DNA of 64,000 nucleotides from Neobacillus sp. OS1-2 (GTDB taxonomy: Bacteria; Bacillota; Bacilli; Bacillales; Cytobacillaceae), in NCBI RefSeq assembly GCF_030915505.1, contig NZ_CP133265.1:4182001-4246000 (forward strand), written 5' to 3'. A program made the position numbers and the translations under genes. Shown piece after piece: positions 36,219-45,399 of the stretch. Below the pieces are notes generated by a model. That model was not told the origin of the DNA, made no database searches, and saw only the letters and a program-made list of their open reading frames with translations. Each line of letters begins with the position of its first letter. Position 1 is the first letter of the stretch.

Positions 36219-39164
36219 ATATCCTAAGTGGACGTAGAGAATGTATCGAGTTCAAAATCTCAGGTATAAATGAATATTCACCTAAAAAATTAATGTGTTC
36301 CCATCCCAATGGAGATATATGAGGTAGTAATTCCTCTTTATATTTTCCTGTCGTTTTCAAGTGTTCAATTGCTTGCGATAAATACACGGTATTCCAAATG
36401 CTGATGGCATTAATAATTAGATTTAACGAGCTGGCACGCTGTAACTGATCTTGTAATGCTCTCTCTCTAAGTTCTCCATGTTTTCCGAAGAAAATAGCTC
36501 GTGCCAAGGCATTCATGGCTTCACCCTTATTTAATCCACGTTGGATTCGCCGACGTAATGTTTCGCTAGAAATGTAGTCTAATATAAACAAAGTTTTATC
36601 AATTCGTCCCATCTCTCTTAATGTAGTAGCAAGGCTATTTTGTCGAGAATAAGAACCAAGTTTCCCCATAATGAGAGAAGAAGAGACCGTTCCTTTACGA
36701 ATGGAATGTGCCAACCTTAATACATCATCGTAATTTTTCTGAATGGTCTTGGTGTTAATTCTTCCACGCAGCAACTTCTCCATTTCCGGATATTGGTCTG
36801 GCTTTTCAAATGAATAAAGTTTTGAATCTGCAAGATCTCGTAGTCTTGGAGCAAACCGAAATCCTAACAAATTGGTTAACCCAAATACTTGATCCGTATA
36901 ACCAGCAGTGTCTGTATAATGTTCTTCAATATGTAAATCAGTCTCATGATGTAAAAGTCCATCTATGACATGAACGGCGTCTCTTGAGTTGGTGTTAATC
37001 ACTTTCGTATAGAAGCTAGAAAATTGGTCACTGACAAAGCGATAAATGGTTGTACCTTTCCCCGTTCCATAATGTGGATTTGCATCAGCGTGTAAGGATG
37101 AAACTCCTACTTGAACACGCATACCATCTGAAGAAGAAGTGGTCCCGTCTCCCCAGTACGATGACAAACTTAACTTATGCTGAAAATTAACCAGAACTGC
37201 TTGTGCTTTATTCATGGCATCTTCATATAAACGCCACTGTGAGGCTGTGGACATTTGCCGGTAAGAAACTCCTTGTGTTGCTTCTGCCATCTTAGTAAGA
37301 CCAATGTTTGTTCCCATTGCCATGATGGCAGCCATGATCGCTGGCTTTTCCTCTTCTTTTGGAGGATGTAGTGTGGACGCATGAAGAAGTTGCTTGTCGA
37401 ACCCTGTCCAACTTGCTACTTCCATAAGCAAATCGGTCAACTTCACACGGGGTATTAGTTGATATAGAGATAAACAATATTCTCGTGCTGTTTCTGGAAC
37501 GTTTTTCTCCAAACGATAGACATGCAGACGTCCATCTTCAAAATTAACCCCATCTAATTCTGTGATATTAGCTTTAATCCATTCAAGCCGATTATGTAAT
37601 GCATCCATTTTACCTGCTAAGTATTCATCAACAGAAGAAGGAGCATTAAGTTCATTAATGTGCCTATTTTGCCCCCATTTTTCTTTTGTCACTAAATAAT
37701 TATCAAAATCTTGGTGCTGGTGACTTCCTTTAATAGAAACATTACCTGAGCGTACAAGATTTCTTAGCTCGGTAAGAACAGCCATCTCATAATATTGGCG
37801 ATTTATATTCCCATCATCATCATAAACGTGCTTTTGCCAGCGATTCGAGACAAATTCTAAAGGAGCACCTTCGGGAACCTTTCGTTTATTTTGCTTGTTC
37901 ATCTCTTTAATGGTGTCAATAGCTTGAAGCAATGGCTCTCCTGATTTTGTAGAAGTAAATTCTAAAGACTCTAACAATGTTGGGGTATATTTACGTAAGT
38001 AGTTAAAGCGAAATTTTAGTAAGTCTAAGTAATCGTAATCCATTGCGCGTGACAATTTTTAGCCTCTTCTATAGAGTTCACAAAGTCCTCCCAAGGCATA
38101 ATGGCTTCTAATGCCTCAAATGGGTCCTTACCTTGTTCTTTTGCCTGGATCAATGCTGTTCCCAAATCTGCAAAGTGAATAACCTTTTCATTTACTGATT
38201 TGCCATTTAACTTCTGAATCTCTTCTTGGGCTTTACGTCCCTTTGACAACAATAAGGTAATTTGTCGATCATGTATCTCAAAGGCATGATCGGTAAGGTT
38301 TTGGCCAAGTTGCAGAAGATGTAAAATTAAAAGTGCAAATTTTTTATTTTCTTTAAACCTACGGAATGAACGAGGCTCATATTTGGAACCCAAGCGTGCT
38401 AACTGCAAGATCCTATTTGGATGAATTTCTTTAATATCCACATTAAGTTGCAAAGCTCGTATGACTTGAATACGTTGTATAACCTTTAAGAAAGCATCTG
38501 GAGAAGATTGACCAGGAACTTCTCGTAACCAAGCAAGGGGTGTCTTTGAGTAGGTAGAACTTACATCAAGTAAGTGATCTAACTGTGGTTTTTGAGATTC
38601 ATTTAATGTAGAGACGATAGATTTGAAAATTCGCTCTTCTGCCCGTTGACGTGCCTCCCACACAATCCTTTCAATTGTTGTCATGGCTGGCAAAATTACT
38701 TTTTGTCTTCGCAATTCTTCAATTGTTGAGCGAATCAAGTAATAAGTACTCCCGTTCTCAAGAGCCTGTTGAAGTGTACATTGTGCAATTATTCGATATA
38801 GCCCAAAGGATAAATTTTGGTAGCCATAATGTTGCCGAAGTTCCTCTAGGTGTTCATTGCGAGTTGCTACCCGTTTTGCATACTGTGTATATTCTTGAGG
38901 GGAAACATCAATTTGTTTAGCAATATAATCGAGTATTTGGCTGGGAATGTCTTTAATCTGAAATAAAGTCCAACCCGGATACCGAAGGACAGCGAGCTGT
39001 AAGGCAATCCCTAAACGATTATGGTCTCTTCGGTGCTTATTAATAAATTCAAGATCTTCTGAGGTAAAAGTATAGTGCATTTCTATGTCATGTTCATTCA
39101 TATCATCAGAAATAGACATAAAAATATTTCGCTGATCAGAGGTTAACAGTTCTTTCCCTCTCAT
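36217..39164 (-). pseudogene. inner Tn3-family transposase, one-base frameshift
   Basis: Two overlapping frames (39164-38025 and 38055-36217) together make a full Tn3 transposase of about 980 residues: N-terminal DUF4158-like part (MRGKELLTSDQRNIFMSISD), then the DDE part with WGDGTTSSSDGMRVQVGVSS and HYTDTAGYTDQVFGL. The first frame ends in EEAKNCHAQWITIT, whereas one extra A in the run at 38056-38060 (TTTTT on the plus strand) would give EEAKKLSRAMDYDYLDLL, matching the outer copy. It is either a real mutation, a programmed slip, or a sequencing error in a homopolymer. Confidence 0.92.
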
Positions 39165-39165
39165 G

Positions 39166-39747
39166 TTACACCTCCTTGTTGGATCTTTCTTTCTTTCCTA
39201 AGTAACGATATAACGTTGTTGCTCCTATTCCTGTGGCTTCTTTAATTTGAGATAAGGAGTAGTCTTTACTTTCATACATCTTCGTGGCAAGTATGACTTT
39301 TTTTGATTCAACCTTCGGTCTACCTCCATTTCTTCCCCTAGATCTAGCTGCTGCCAGCCCATCTTTCGTTCGTTCACTAATGATATCCCGTTCTAATTCA
39401 GCTATGTTGGCCAACATTCTGAAAAAGAATCGACCCATAGCTGTTGTTGTGTCAATTTTATCTTGAATAGACACGAAATGGATTCCTTTTGTTTCAAACT
39501 GTTCCATGAGTTCAATTAAATGTTTGGTACTCCGACTGATACGATCTAATTTATAGACAACCACTGTATCTCCCCTACGCAGAACTTTAAGAAGCTCGTC
39601 CAATTCGGGACGATTTTTCCTCTTTCCTGATTCTTTTTCTTCAAAAATTTGTTCCACTTCATAATGATTCAAAGCATCAATCTGTAATGACAATGACTGA
39701 TCTTGCGTACTTACCCGTGCATATCCAAATTTCAACACAAATTCCAC
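39166..39747 (-). CDS. tnpR: serine resolvase/recombinase of inner transposon
   Basis: About 190 residues. FGYARVSTQDQSLSLQIDAL holds the catalytic Ser of small serine recombinases; KLDRISRSTKHLIELM and FFFRMLANIAELERDIISER continue the domain, and SLSQIKEATGIGATTLYRYL is the C-terminal helix-turn-helix. It resolves cointegrates at the adjacent res site. The gene ends two bases before the transposase start, so both read leftward as an operon. Possible starts are GTG 39747, GTG 39738 and TTG 39735; GGAAGGTGG best fits one of the last two. Confidence 0.93.
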   Translation of the reverse strand: MEFVLKFGYARVSTQDQSLSLQIDALNHYEVEQIFEEKESGKRKNRPELDELLKVLRRGDTVVVYKLDRISRSTKHLIELMEQFETKGIHFVSIQDKIDTTTAMGRFFFRMLANIAELERDIISERTKDGLAAARSRGRNGGRPKVESKKVILATKMYESKDYSLSQIKEATGIGATTLYRYLGKKERSNKEV

Positions 39748-39799
39748 CTTCCTTAATACATTAACTATACCAAAAAGGGGGTTGAAATAGATATATTAG

Positions 39800-39895
39800 T
39801 AATTTGATTTTGGTTATATTTTTGGTTATATATTTTAGTCGTTTTTGATAAATTTTAGAGAGTATCCTTGTCGTAACCAAAAACGATCGTTTTAG
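39800..39895. promoter_or_regulatory. probable res site of inner transposon
   Basis: Between tnpR and the cargo. TTTTGGTTATAT is repeated directly (about 39807-39832) and its complement TAACCAAAA occurs at 39875; TCGTTTTTG (39838) and CAAAAACGA (39879) form an inverted pair. Repeated short motifs in both orientations upstream of tnpR are what a three-subsite res region looks like. Confidence 0.5.
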
Positions 39896-40061
39896 GAGTA
39901 AATTAGAGATTAAATTTATACTGGAAATAAATTAATGCTAACCTCTTTTTATTTCAATTTTATGTCCATTCGACAAAAATAGAATAATTTCACCAAAGGA
40001 TTATGTGATTTATACTCAGAATTATAATATATTGGAATTTTCAGGGAGGATTGATCAATTA

Positions 40062-40640
40062 GTGAATTTTAAAAAATTACTATTTTTGACTTCTATAATA
40101 TTTGCCTTAATTATTACAATTTTTATCCAATTGAATAATAAAAGTGATAATACAAATATTTCATTGATTGAAGCATATGAACTTGGCTTAACAATTGCAC
40201 AAAAAAGAGATAGTACGGCGGATCTTATTTTTATGAATAGTGTTGATGATGGTAAAAATAGTGGTTTTGATGGAAAAAGAGGTAGTTGGAATCTTATGTT
40301 CGCTCTTCCAGAAAAAGAGAAACGTTTACTAGTTGTAATAGAGAGTGGAAAAATCAAGACTACACGGACATTGGACGAAATTACAAAAGAAGAAGTAATA
40401 AAAAGGAATGAAATTTCAATTAATAGTAATAAAGCTGTTATGAATGCAAGTAAAAATTATGGCTTAAAACCAGGGTATATAAAGAATTTTTTTAACGGTT
40501 ATCATTTTAAATTAGAGAAAGAGGATAACAAAGTGTTTTTTGCTGTAGTAGGGGTTAATAAAGAAAATAATCTAACCGACATTTATTTTAATGCGAGAAA
40601 TGGGGAATTTTTTGGTGGTTCTACACGTCAAAGGAGGTGA
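40062..40640 (+). CDS. membrane-anchored cargo protein of unknown function
   Basis: About 192 residues from GTG 40062 (GGGAGGA eleven bases upstream; the ATG at 40005 lacks a site). One N-terminal helix (LLFLTSIIFALIITIFI) then an extracytoplasmic domain with ISLIEAYELGLTIAQKRDST, ADLIFMNSVDDGKNSGFDGK and ADIYFNAR-like NNLTDIYFNARNGEFFGGST, reminiscent of PepSY-type folds. Strongly AT-rich compared with the chromosome, in line with transfer. Next to a secreted protein gene 66 bases downstream, likely co-transcribed. Function not recognised. Confidence 0.75.
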   Translation: MNFKKLLFLTSIIFALIITIFIQLNNKSDNTNISLIEAYELGLTIAQKRDSTADLIFMNSVDDGKNSGFDGKRGSWNLMFALPEKEKRLLVVIESGKIKTTRTLDEITKEEVIKRNEISINSNKAVMNASKNYGLKPGYIKNFFNGYHFKLEKEDNKVFFAVVGVNKENNLTDIYFNARNGEFFGGSTRQRR

Positions 40641-40706
40641 GAATGTTCAAAATGTATTCAAATGGAAATAATGATAATTTTATTATTTAAGGAGGGGTCG
40701 ATTAAA

Positions 40707-41186
40707 ATGATGAAAAAGATTGTCGGATGTGTTCTTGCAAGTTTTATAGCTTTGGGAGTCGGTGCAAATGTAAGTGCGGCAACGTATTCTGGTCAGGATG
40801 TTTCTGCATATACCGGAGATCCGGATCCGTTTACTGGAAAAATTCTTACCTCTTGGGGAACTACCCCTAAAGCCTATACAACTGTAGCTGTTCATCCAAA
40901 TACGTATAGTACTTATTCTGATGTAGCTGTAAAATCAGGACCTGTAATTCCTTATGGAAAAACTATTGTTACATCTCTACCAATTTGGTTGGATGGATAT
41001 GGTGCTTCGAAAGATACCTTTAAAGTAGAGGATATAGGAGATATAAATAATAGAACAATTCAAGGAATAAACCGAAAATACACAAGGTATTGGTTCGATA
41101 TATATTTTGGTCAAACTACAGGCCCATCAAATAGTAATGCAATTAAATTTGGTGTTAAAACAGGGGTCAGTTATACAACATATTAA
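40707..41186 (+). CDS. secreted protein with 3D-like (double-psi barrel) domain
   Basis: About 159 residues. Signal peptide MMKKIVGCVLASFIALGVGA followed by cleavage near NVSAA. The mature part, TTVAVHPNTYSTYSDVAVKS, then IPYGKTIVTSLPIWLDGYGA, then a C-terminal YWFDIYFG, resembles the 3D domain (Asp-rich, RlpA-like) that binds or cuts cell-wall polymers; however the middle aspartate is only partly conserved. AAGGAGGGG fixes the start at 40707. Cargo of the inner transposon; possibly a wall-acting protein. Confidence 0.75.
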   Translation: MMKKIVGCVLASFIALGVGANVSAATYSGQDVSAYTGDPDPFTGKILTSWGTTPKAYTTVAVHPNTYSTYSDVAVKSGPVIPYGKTIVTSLPIWLDGYGASKDTFKVEDIGDINNRTIQGINRKYTRYWFDIYFGQTTGPSNSNAIKFGVKTGVSYTTY

Positions 41187-41272
41187 TTAACCGAGCCCCA
41201 CTGTATTGATATTTATTATGGTAGAAGGAGTCCCATTCCTTCTACCATATTTATATGCAATTAACAATAAAA

Positions 41273-41656
41273 TTATTCAACCTTTTCCTCTTTATGAATA
41301 TAATTGATTACCTTTGGTCCATCTGGTCCTACTTCGATAGTAATAGTATCTACTCCATAAGGTGGATTGTGAGCACCCTCATAGGTATGTACTCTCAACT
41401 TTACCCTATAAGCCCCACCTATCCCATATAATTGCTTTATATTCAAGACTTCAGTTCCAGCACCAGCCCATTGTGTAGGTCTTTTGTAAATTTTCTCTAA
41501 AGTTTGATTAATAGTAGGCATTAGGCTTGCTATTAGGGCAAATTTTACAGTTTCACAAAAGTTTTTATTTTGGATCTGTGCACTGGACAATATAGGTTGA
41601 TTTGTTAATATTAATGCGACAATAAAAAAAATAATAAGGAATTTTCGTATATTCAT
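41273..41656 (-). CDS. DUF3888-type exported protein
   Basis: About 127 residues from the ATG at 41656 (AAGGTGG upstream). Signal peptide MNIRKFLIIFFIVALILTNQ with cleavage near LSSAQ. The rest, FCETVKFALIASLMPTINQT, RPTQW and YEGAHNPPYGVDTITIEVGP, fits the DUF3888 family of small secreted Bacillus proteins, whose role is unknown. Convergent with the 3D-like gene and last gene before the inner transposon's right end. Confidence 0.78.
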   Translation of the reverse strand: MNIRKFLIIFFIVALILTNQPILSSAQIQNKNFCETVKFALIASLMPTINQTLEKIYKRPTQWAGAGTEVLNIKQLYGIGGAYRVKLRVHTYEGAHNPPYGVDTITIEVGPDGPKVINYIHKEEKVE

Positions 41657-41870
41657 GCTGTTTACAAACCACCTTAATCTTTTTTGAAAGAAGTTGTTAA
41701 AAAGTTTTCCCAAAAAGACCAACTTTATTCAAAAAAACAAGATAGTACTAAACTTAAAATTATTACCGACCATCGAATATGGTGATTGTTATATTTACTT
41801 AGGGCAAGTAGAACTATATAGTTCGTTTTTAAAAGGTTTACGCATTCCTATTAGAATTTACGTTATTTGT

Positions 41871-41908
41871 ATTAGCGTATAATATCCGCGTTTTGTCGGC
41901 AGGACCCC
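41871..41908 (-). repeat. right terminal inverted repeat of inner transposon
   Basis: Read inward it starts GGGGTCCTGCCGACAAAACG; pairs with 36120-36157. TAATT follows at 41909-41913. Confidence 0.93.
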
Positions 41909-42082
41909 TAATTGAATAGCAAACCCTAAACGGTTTTCCTCTCTCCTTCGCTTATTAATGATTTCTAAGTCCCGTTTGGAAAAAGTGTAGTAGGTTCCCA
42001 ATATCCACTCATCTTCAGGAATTTGCATAAGAGCTAGTCTTTGATCTGGCGTAAGTAATTCTCTTCCTCTCGCAATTTTCAT
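41909..42082 (-). pseudogene. outer Tn3-family transposase, 5' part
   Basis: Starts at ATG 42082 (MKIARGRELLTPDQRLALMQ) and reads FSKRDLEIINKRRREENRLG then FAIQLG before running into the inner transposon end. Joined to 33325-36119 by removing the inner element and one TAATT copy it gives FAIQL-AVLRYPGWP, the expected Tn3 sequence. Confidence 0.92.
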
Positions 42083-42238
42083 ATTGTATCATCCCATCTC
42101 TGCAATTATTCAGTTTATTAGTACAATTATATACCAATAGAGTGTACCCTATTGATAGAATTTAAGTTTCTTGATATTATTAGCTCGGTAGACTCTCAAT
42201 AACACCTATCAAAAATACAAAGTAAAAGAGGAAGAAAA
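42083..42238. promoter_or_regulatory. intergenic region holding the likely res site of outer transposon
   Basis: Lies between the divergent transposase and resolvase genes, the normal position of res. CAATAG (42135) and CTATTG (42149) are inverted around GTGTACC, and a TATCAA/TTGATA pair is also present. Subsites are not clearly delimited. Confidence 0.4.
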
Positions 42239-42811
42239 ATGATTTATGGATATGCCCGGGTAAGTACACAAGACCAAAACCTTGATACCCAAATTGAACA
42301 ACTCACAAAATTTGGAGTAGACGAAATTGTAAAGGAGAAAATCAGTGGTGTTTCTAAACAGAAGCAACAATTAGATGAACTTCTTTCCAAGATTGTTACT
42401 GGTGATACCTTAGTTGTAACTCGAATGGATCGTCTCGGTCGAAACACAGTTCAACTACTGCAATTAGTTGAACAACTTCGAGAAAGAGACATACACTTTG
42501 TTATTTTAAACTTGGGAATTGATACCAGAACGCCAACTGGTAAATTCTTTTTAACAGTAATGGCAGCCTTTAGTGAACTAGATCGAGAAATGATTAAAGA
42601 GAAGCAACGTTCAGGAATTAAATTGGCCAAGCAAAAGGGGAAATATCGAGGAAGAGTTAAAAAATATACAGATAAGCATCAAGGTATGAATCATGCAATT
42701 GAATTACGAAATACAACAGATAAAACCGTAAAGGAAATATGTACAATTACAGGAATCAGTCAGGCAGCATTTTATCGCAAGCAGAAGGAAATGGAAGAAG
42801 TAAAAATATAG
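42239..42811 (+). CDS. tnpR: serine resolvase/recombinase of outer transposon
   Basis: 190 residues. YGYARVSTQDQNLDTQIEQL with catalytic Ser, VVTRMDRLGRNTVQLLQLVE, TGKFFLTVMAAFSELDREMI and the C-terminal helix-turn-helix VKEICTITGISQAAFYRKQK are the small serine recombinase features. It is divergent from the outer transposase and only distantly similar to the inner resolvase. GAGGAAG precedes the ATG. With its partner transposase broken, it may still resolve cointegrates made in trans. Confidence 0.93.
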   Translation: MIYGYARVSTQDQNLDTQIEQLTKFGVDEIVKEKISGVSKQKQQLDELLSKIVTGDTLVVTRMDRLGRNTVQLLQLVEQLRERDIHFVILNLGIDTRTPTGKFFLTVMAAFSELDREMIKEKQRSGIKLAKQKGKYRGRVKKYTDKHQGMNHAIELRNTTDKTVKEICTITGISQAAFYRKQKEMEEVKI

Positions 42812-43056
42812 TAATAATAAATTTTTATGTAATACAACCTCATAATGTTCGATTCACTTCCCAATTTTTTCATACTTTAAAACGAATAGCATGACACTAT
42901 CGGGTAATTATATTCATTCAAAAAGCACGATTTTGATATTTATGGTAGTATAGTATTATTTTGTAATTTAATATAGCAAATCAATTGGCTATTAATGTAT
43001 AATTTACTAGAATAGTAACAACCACCAAAATCATAAGAAAAGGTAGGGGATGGAAA

Positions 43057-43590
43057 ATGAAAAAAGTTTATAGTTTAATTGGTGCAGCATTATTAGCATC
43101 AACTATTGCAGGTGGAAATGCTTATGCAAGCGAAAACATCAATACTGCTAATGAAGAGTATCAATTTAATTGGGATGAAGCATGGGCAAATGTAGAAAAG
43201 GATCCTAATTATTATCCTAATTCTGTTGGTTTTGAAGGAACAGTTAGTGATAACCCTTCTGGAATTCAAACTCAAAGTTTTGATGAGTATGCTAGAGGAA
43301 CAACAGCTTTAAGATATGCTAATTTATATGTTTATAGCAAAGGTATCACATATGGAGAATCTTTATGGACTACTACCTCTGCTTACACAGGCATAAAAAA
43401 CACTGATCAGAGTAATATTGTTACATATGGTAAAAAAGGTACAGCAGTAGCATACATGAATGCTGAATCTGAGGCAAAAAGAAAATATATGCCGCTTGAC
43501 GCTAATTTCTTTATAGGTATGACAGTTCATACAGCAACGATGAATGGGGCAATATATGAAAAGGCTACATCTGATAGCGGATGGTTTTAA
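43057..43590 (+). CDS. secreted cargo protein of unknown function
   Basis: 177 residues. Signal peptide MKKVYSLIGAALLASTIAGG with cleavage near AYAS. The mature protein starts acidic and aromatic (YQFNWDEAWANVEKDPNYYP) and continues with a tyrosine-rich region (YARGTTALRYANLYVYSKGI) and KKGTAVAYMNAESEAKRKYM. No cysteines, no known domain. It resembles small secreted Bacillus proteins with a beta-sandwich look. Cargo of the outer transposon, immediately followed by a perfect bidirectional terminator and then a lipoprotein gene. Confidence 0.7.
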   Translation: MKKVYSLIGAALLASTIAGGNAYASENINTANEEYQFNWDEAWANVEKDPNYYPNSVGFEGTVSDNPSGIQTQSFDEYARGTTALRYANLYVYSKGITYGESLWTTTSAYTGIKNTDQSNIVTYGKKGTAVAYMNAESEAKRKYMPLDANFFIGMTVHTATMNGAIYEKATSDSGWF

Positions 43591-43600
43591 TAAGATTAGA

Positions 43601-43636
43601 AAAAGTAGCGCTGTAGATTGTTACAGCGCTACTTTT
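43601..43636. terminator. bidirectional terminator between the cargo genes
   Basis: AAAAGTAGCGCTGTA (43601-43615) is the exact complement of TACAGCGCTACTTTT (43622-43636). Confidence 0.85.
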
Positions 43637-43653
43637 TAGTGAAAGGGATGCTT

Positions 43654-44721
43654 ATGAAAATTCATACTACTTTAATCATAATTATTTTATTAATGTTAAC
43701 ATCCTGTCAAACAAAAAATGATGAAGTGGGTGGGAAGTTGAATAGTAAAGAGGATATACTTTATCTTAAAGTAGATGATAAGAATGTTACGGTATCAAAA
43801 AACATGGAACTATTAAATAAATCTGATAAAGTCGCAACTTCTTCTGAAGGAGCTTTTACAAAAGTTCTGAGTTTTATTCCTAATGATGAATATCTTCGAT
43901 TTGAAACGGTACGTGGGGATAAATTTTCATATATAAAACTAGCTAAATCAAAATCTGTTATCTCAGGTAAGTTAGTTTATGAAAATAATACAAAGAAAAA
44001 TATAAATGTCCAGTCTATATTTTTACAAGGCAATAAAAATGTAGAAATTAAACCTGCAAGTTCTTCAAAATGGACTCCATCAATTGGGTATGATGTTCCT
44101 CCTTATACATCAATCAAGATTGATATTGATTTAAAATGGGATAAAAACGGAATGCAGGAATTAACATTTTTTCCTTTAGAGAAAAATAGTGATGCTTATC
44201 GTTATAACGGAAGCATTTTATCAAGTTATAGATATTTTGTACAGAGTAAAGATATAAATATAAATAAAGAAATGTTACAAGAACAGGCTTTTAGCTTAAA
44301 AGAAATGACCCCTGAGCAAAATTATTTTCCAGAACCTGATTGGATAGGGAAAAATAATAAGGACTTAGAATATTCAATTGAGGAAAAGGTTCCGTTAACA
44401 AACGAGAAAATTAATGGTTTAAAACTTGAAGTGGTTCCCTACAACACAACTATAGATATATTACTAGTTGACGAATATGGTAATTGTTCATTAATTGCAG
44501 AAAATGTAAAAGTAATTAAGAATAAACCAACTTATATTAATATACATAAAGATGATTTACACAAAATGTATAAAAAATCGACAAGAAAATTTCTGTTGAT
44601 TATGAATAATCGTGAAGAAAGTATAATGGCTGATGTAAAAACTATAGAAATTAATAAAAAACCTTTCCCTACTAGTTTTCAAAGGGTGATTGAAATCTAC
44701 AAAAGCAAAACAGAAAAATAA
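43654..44721 (+). CDS. lipoprotein of unknown function (transposon cargo)
   Basis: About 355 residues from ATG 43654 (AAAGGG upstream). Signal peptide IHTTLIIIILLMLTSC with a lipobox (LTSC, Cys17). The body seems to contain two or more beta domains (KSVISGKLVYENNTKKNINV; YDVPPYTSIKIDIDLKWDKN; INGLKLEVVPYNTTIDILLV). No catalytic motif is seen. AT-rich, with many lysines. It starts only 18 bases after the terminator arm that follows the secreted-protein gene, so it may have its own promoter or be made by read-through. A surface role in the host cell is likely; the exact task is unknown. Confidence 0.7.
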   Translation: MKIHTTLIIIILLMLTSCQTKNDEVGGKLNSKEDILYLKVDDKNVTVSKNMELLNKSDKVATSSEGAFTKVLSFIPNDEYLRFETVRGDKFSYIKLAKSKSVISGKLVYENNTKKNINVQSIFLQGNKNVEIKPASSSKWTPSIGYDVPPYTSIKIDIDLKWDKNGMQELTFFPLEKNSDAYRYNGSILSSYRYFVQSKDININKEMLQEQAFSLKEMTPEQNYFPEPDWIGKNNKDLEYSIEEKVPLTNEKINGLKLEVVPYNTTIDILLVDEYGNCSLIAENVKVIKNKPTYINIHKDDLHKMYKKSTRKFLLIMNNREESIMADVKTIEINKKPFPTSFQRVIEIYKSKTEK

Positions 44722-44795
44722 AGTTTTTTCATTTAGAGAAAGATGACAAGAAATTAGCCATCTTTAAAGAAGATGCCAACGGTTAAGAGTAATGA

Positions 44796-44838
44796 AAAAA
44801 GCCAAATACTCAATTTCATATTGAGTATTTGGCTTTTT
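44796..44838. terminator. bidirectional terminator at the outer transposon's right end
   Basis: AAAAAGCCAAATACTCAAT (44796-44814) is exactly complementary to ATTGAGTATTTGGCTTTTT (44820-44838). Confidence 0.88.
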
Positions 44839-44851
44839 TAAATGGAATTTT

Positions 44852-44889
44852 CTAAACGTTGTAAATCCGCACTTTCCTGACGATACCCC
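44852..44889 (-). repeat. right terminal inverted repeat of outer transposon
   Basis: Read inward it starts GGGGTATCGTCAGGAAAGTG and continues CGGATTTACAACG; partner of 33251-33288. CTTTT follows at 44890-44894. Confidence 0.93.
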
Positions 44890-45158
44890 CTTTTGAAAGT
44901 CAATTCGCATACATTAAAGAATTAGACATGATCATTGATAATTGGAATGAGACAGGAAAATTAATGACAGAAGAATATGAGAATGTGAGCTTCATTCCCA
45001 CAAAAGATCTATTTACGAATTCCACGATGGATTTATTAGCAATAGATCAATTCCATCCAAACACAAGCGGCTATAAACTTATTGCCCAGCGGGTCCTAGA
45101 CTATATGAAAGTGACCGAGGAAGCAAGGGCCGCCCAAACAAATGATGACCCAAACTAA
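44890..45158 (+). pseudogene. SGNH/GDSL hydrolase, C-terminal part
   Basis: In the frame of the fragment at 32564: after the duplicated CTTTT it reads ESQFAYIKELDMIIDNWNET and then FIPTKDLFTN, and LLAIDQFHPNTSGYKLIAQR, the last holding the catalytic Asp-x-x-His of SGNH hydrolases. Ends in a hydrophilic tail. The open frame from TTG/ATG-like codons inside it is not evidence of a separate gene. A 30-residue frame of unknown meaning follows at 45165-45257. Confidence 0.92.
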
Positions 45159-45264
45159 ATCCACATGGGAGTATATGATCAATACTCCGGGAATGATATG
45201 TACAATCAATCTTTTACTAACAATGGTACTTATCTAAGTCACGCAGGTGTAAATTAAACTTTAA

Positions 45265-45305
45265 AAAAATCCAAGAAGCAATCACTATTGCTCCTTGGAT
45301 TTTTT
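45265..45305 (+). terminator. terminator of the former SGNH gene
   Basis: AAAAATCCAAG with inner AGCAAT pairs with ATTGCT and CTTGGATTTTT (45294-45305), ending in six Ts. Confidence 0.82.
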
Positions 45306-45399
45306 GTTATAATAAACGATACATACAATCCTATCGAAAACGCTAAAATCAAACTGTTAGAAAGAAATAACACCATTCATTGAAAAGGGGAATGTTGGC

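Larger units (their letters stand above)
36120..41908. mobile_element. Tn3-family transposon, 5.8 kb (inner element)
   Basis: Inverted repeats start GGGGTACTGCCGACAAAACG at the left and GGGGTCCTGCCGACAAAACG at the right (read inward), 35 of 38 positions alike and different from the outer element's ends. The flanking direct repeat is TAATT (36115-36119 and 41909-41913). It is inserted in the outer transposase gene. Genes: transposase (frameshifted), resolvase, and three cargo genes for exported or membrane proteins. Confidence 0.95.
33251..44889. mobile_element. Tn3-family transposon, 11.6 kb (outer element)
   Basis: Bounded by inverted repeats starting GGGGTACCGTCAGGAAAATG (left) and GGGGTATCGTCAGGAAAGTG (right, read inward) that match at about 34 of 38 positions, and flanked by the direct repeat CTTTT (33246-33250 and 44890-44894). 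Contains a transposase gene read leftward, a serine resolvase, two cargo genes for exported proteins, and a second transposon inserted in the transposase gene. Removing it restores the SGNH hydrolase frame exactly. Confidence 0.95.

Noticed and set aside
41694..41882. Plus-strand frame of 62 residues at the inner transposon's right end
   Set aside because: No ribosome site, and it extends into the terminal inverted repeat.
33251..44889. Composite transposon or integrated plasmid instead of nested Tn3 elements
   Set aside because: No replication or mobilisation genes, and each element has its own 5-base target duplication and distinct ends, which only independent Tn3-type insertions explain simply.
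45165..45257. 30-residue frame after the SGNH fragment
   Set aside because: Readable (MGVYDQYSGNDMYNQSF...) but without ribosome site or family; left out as a gene.
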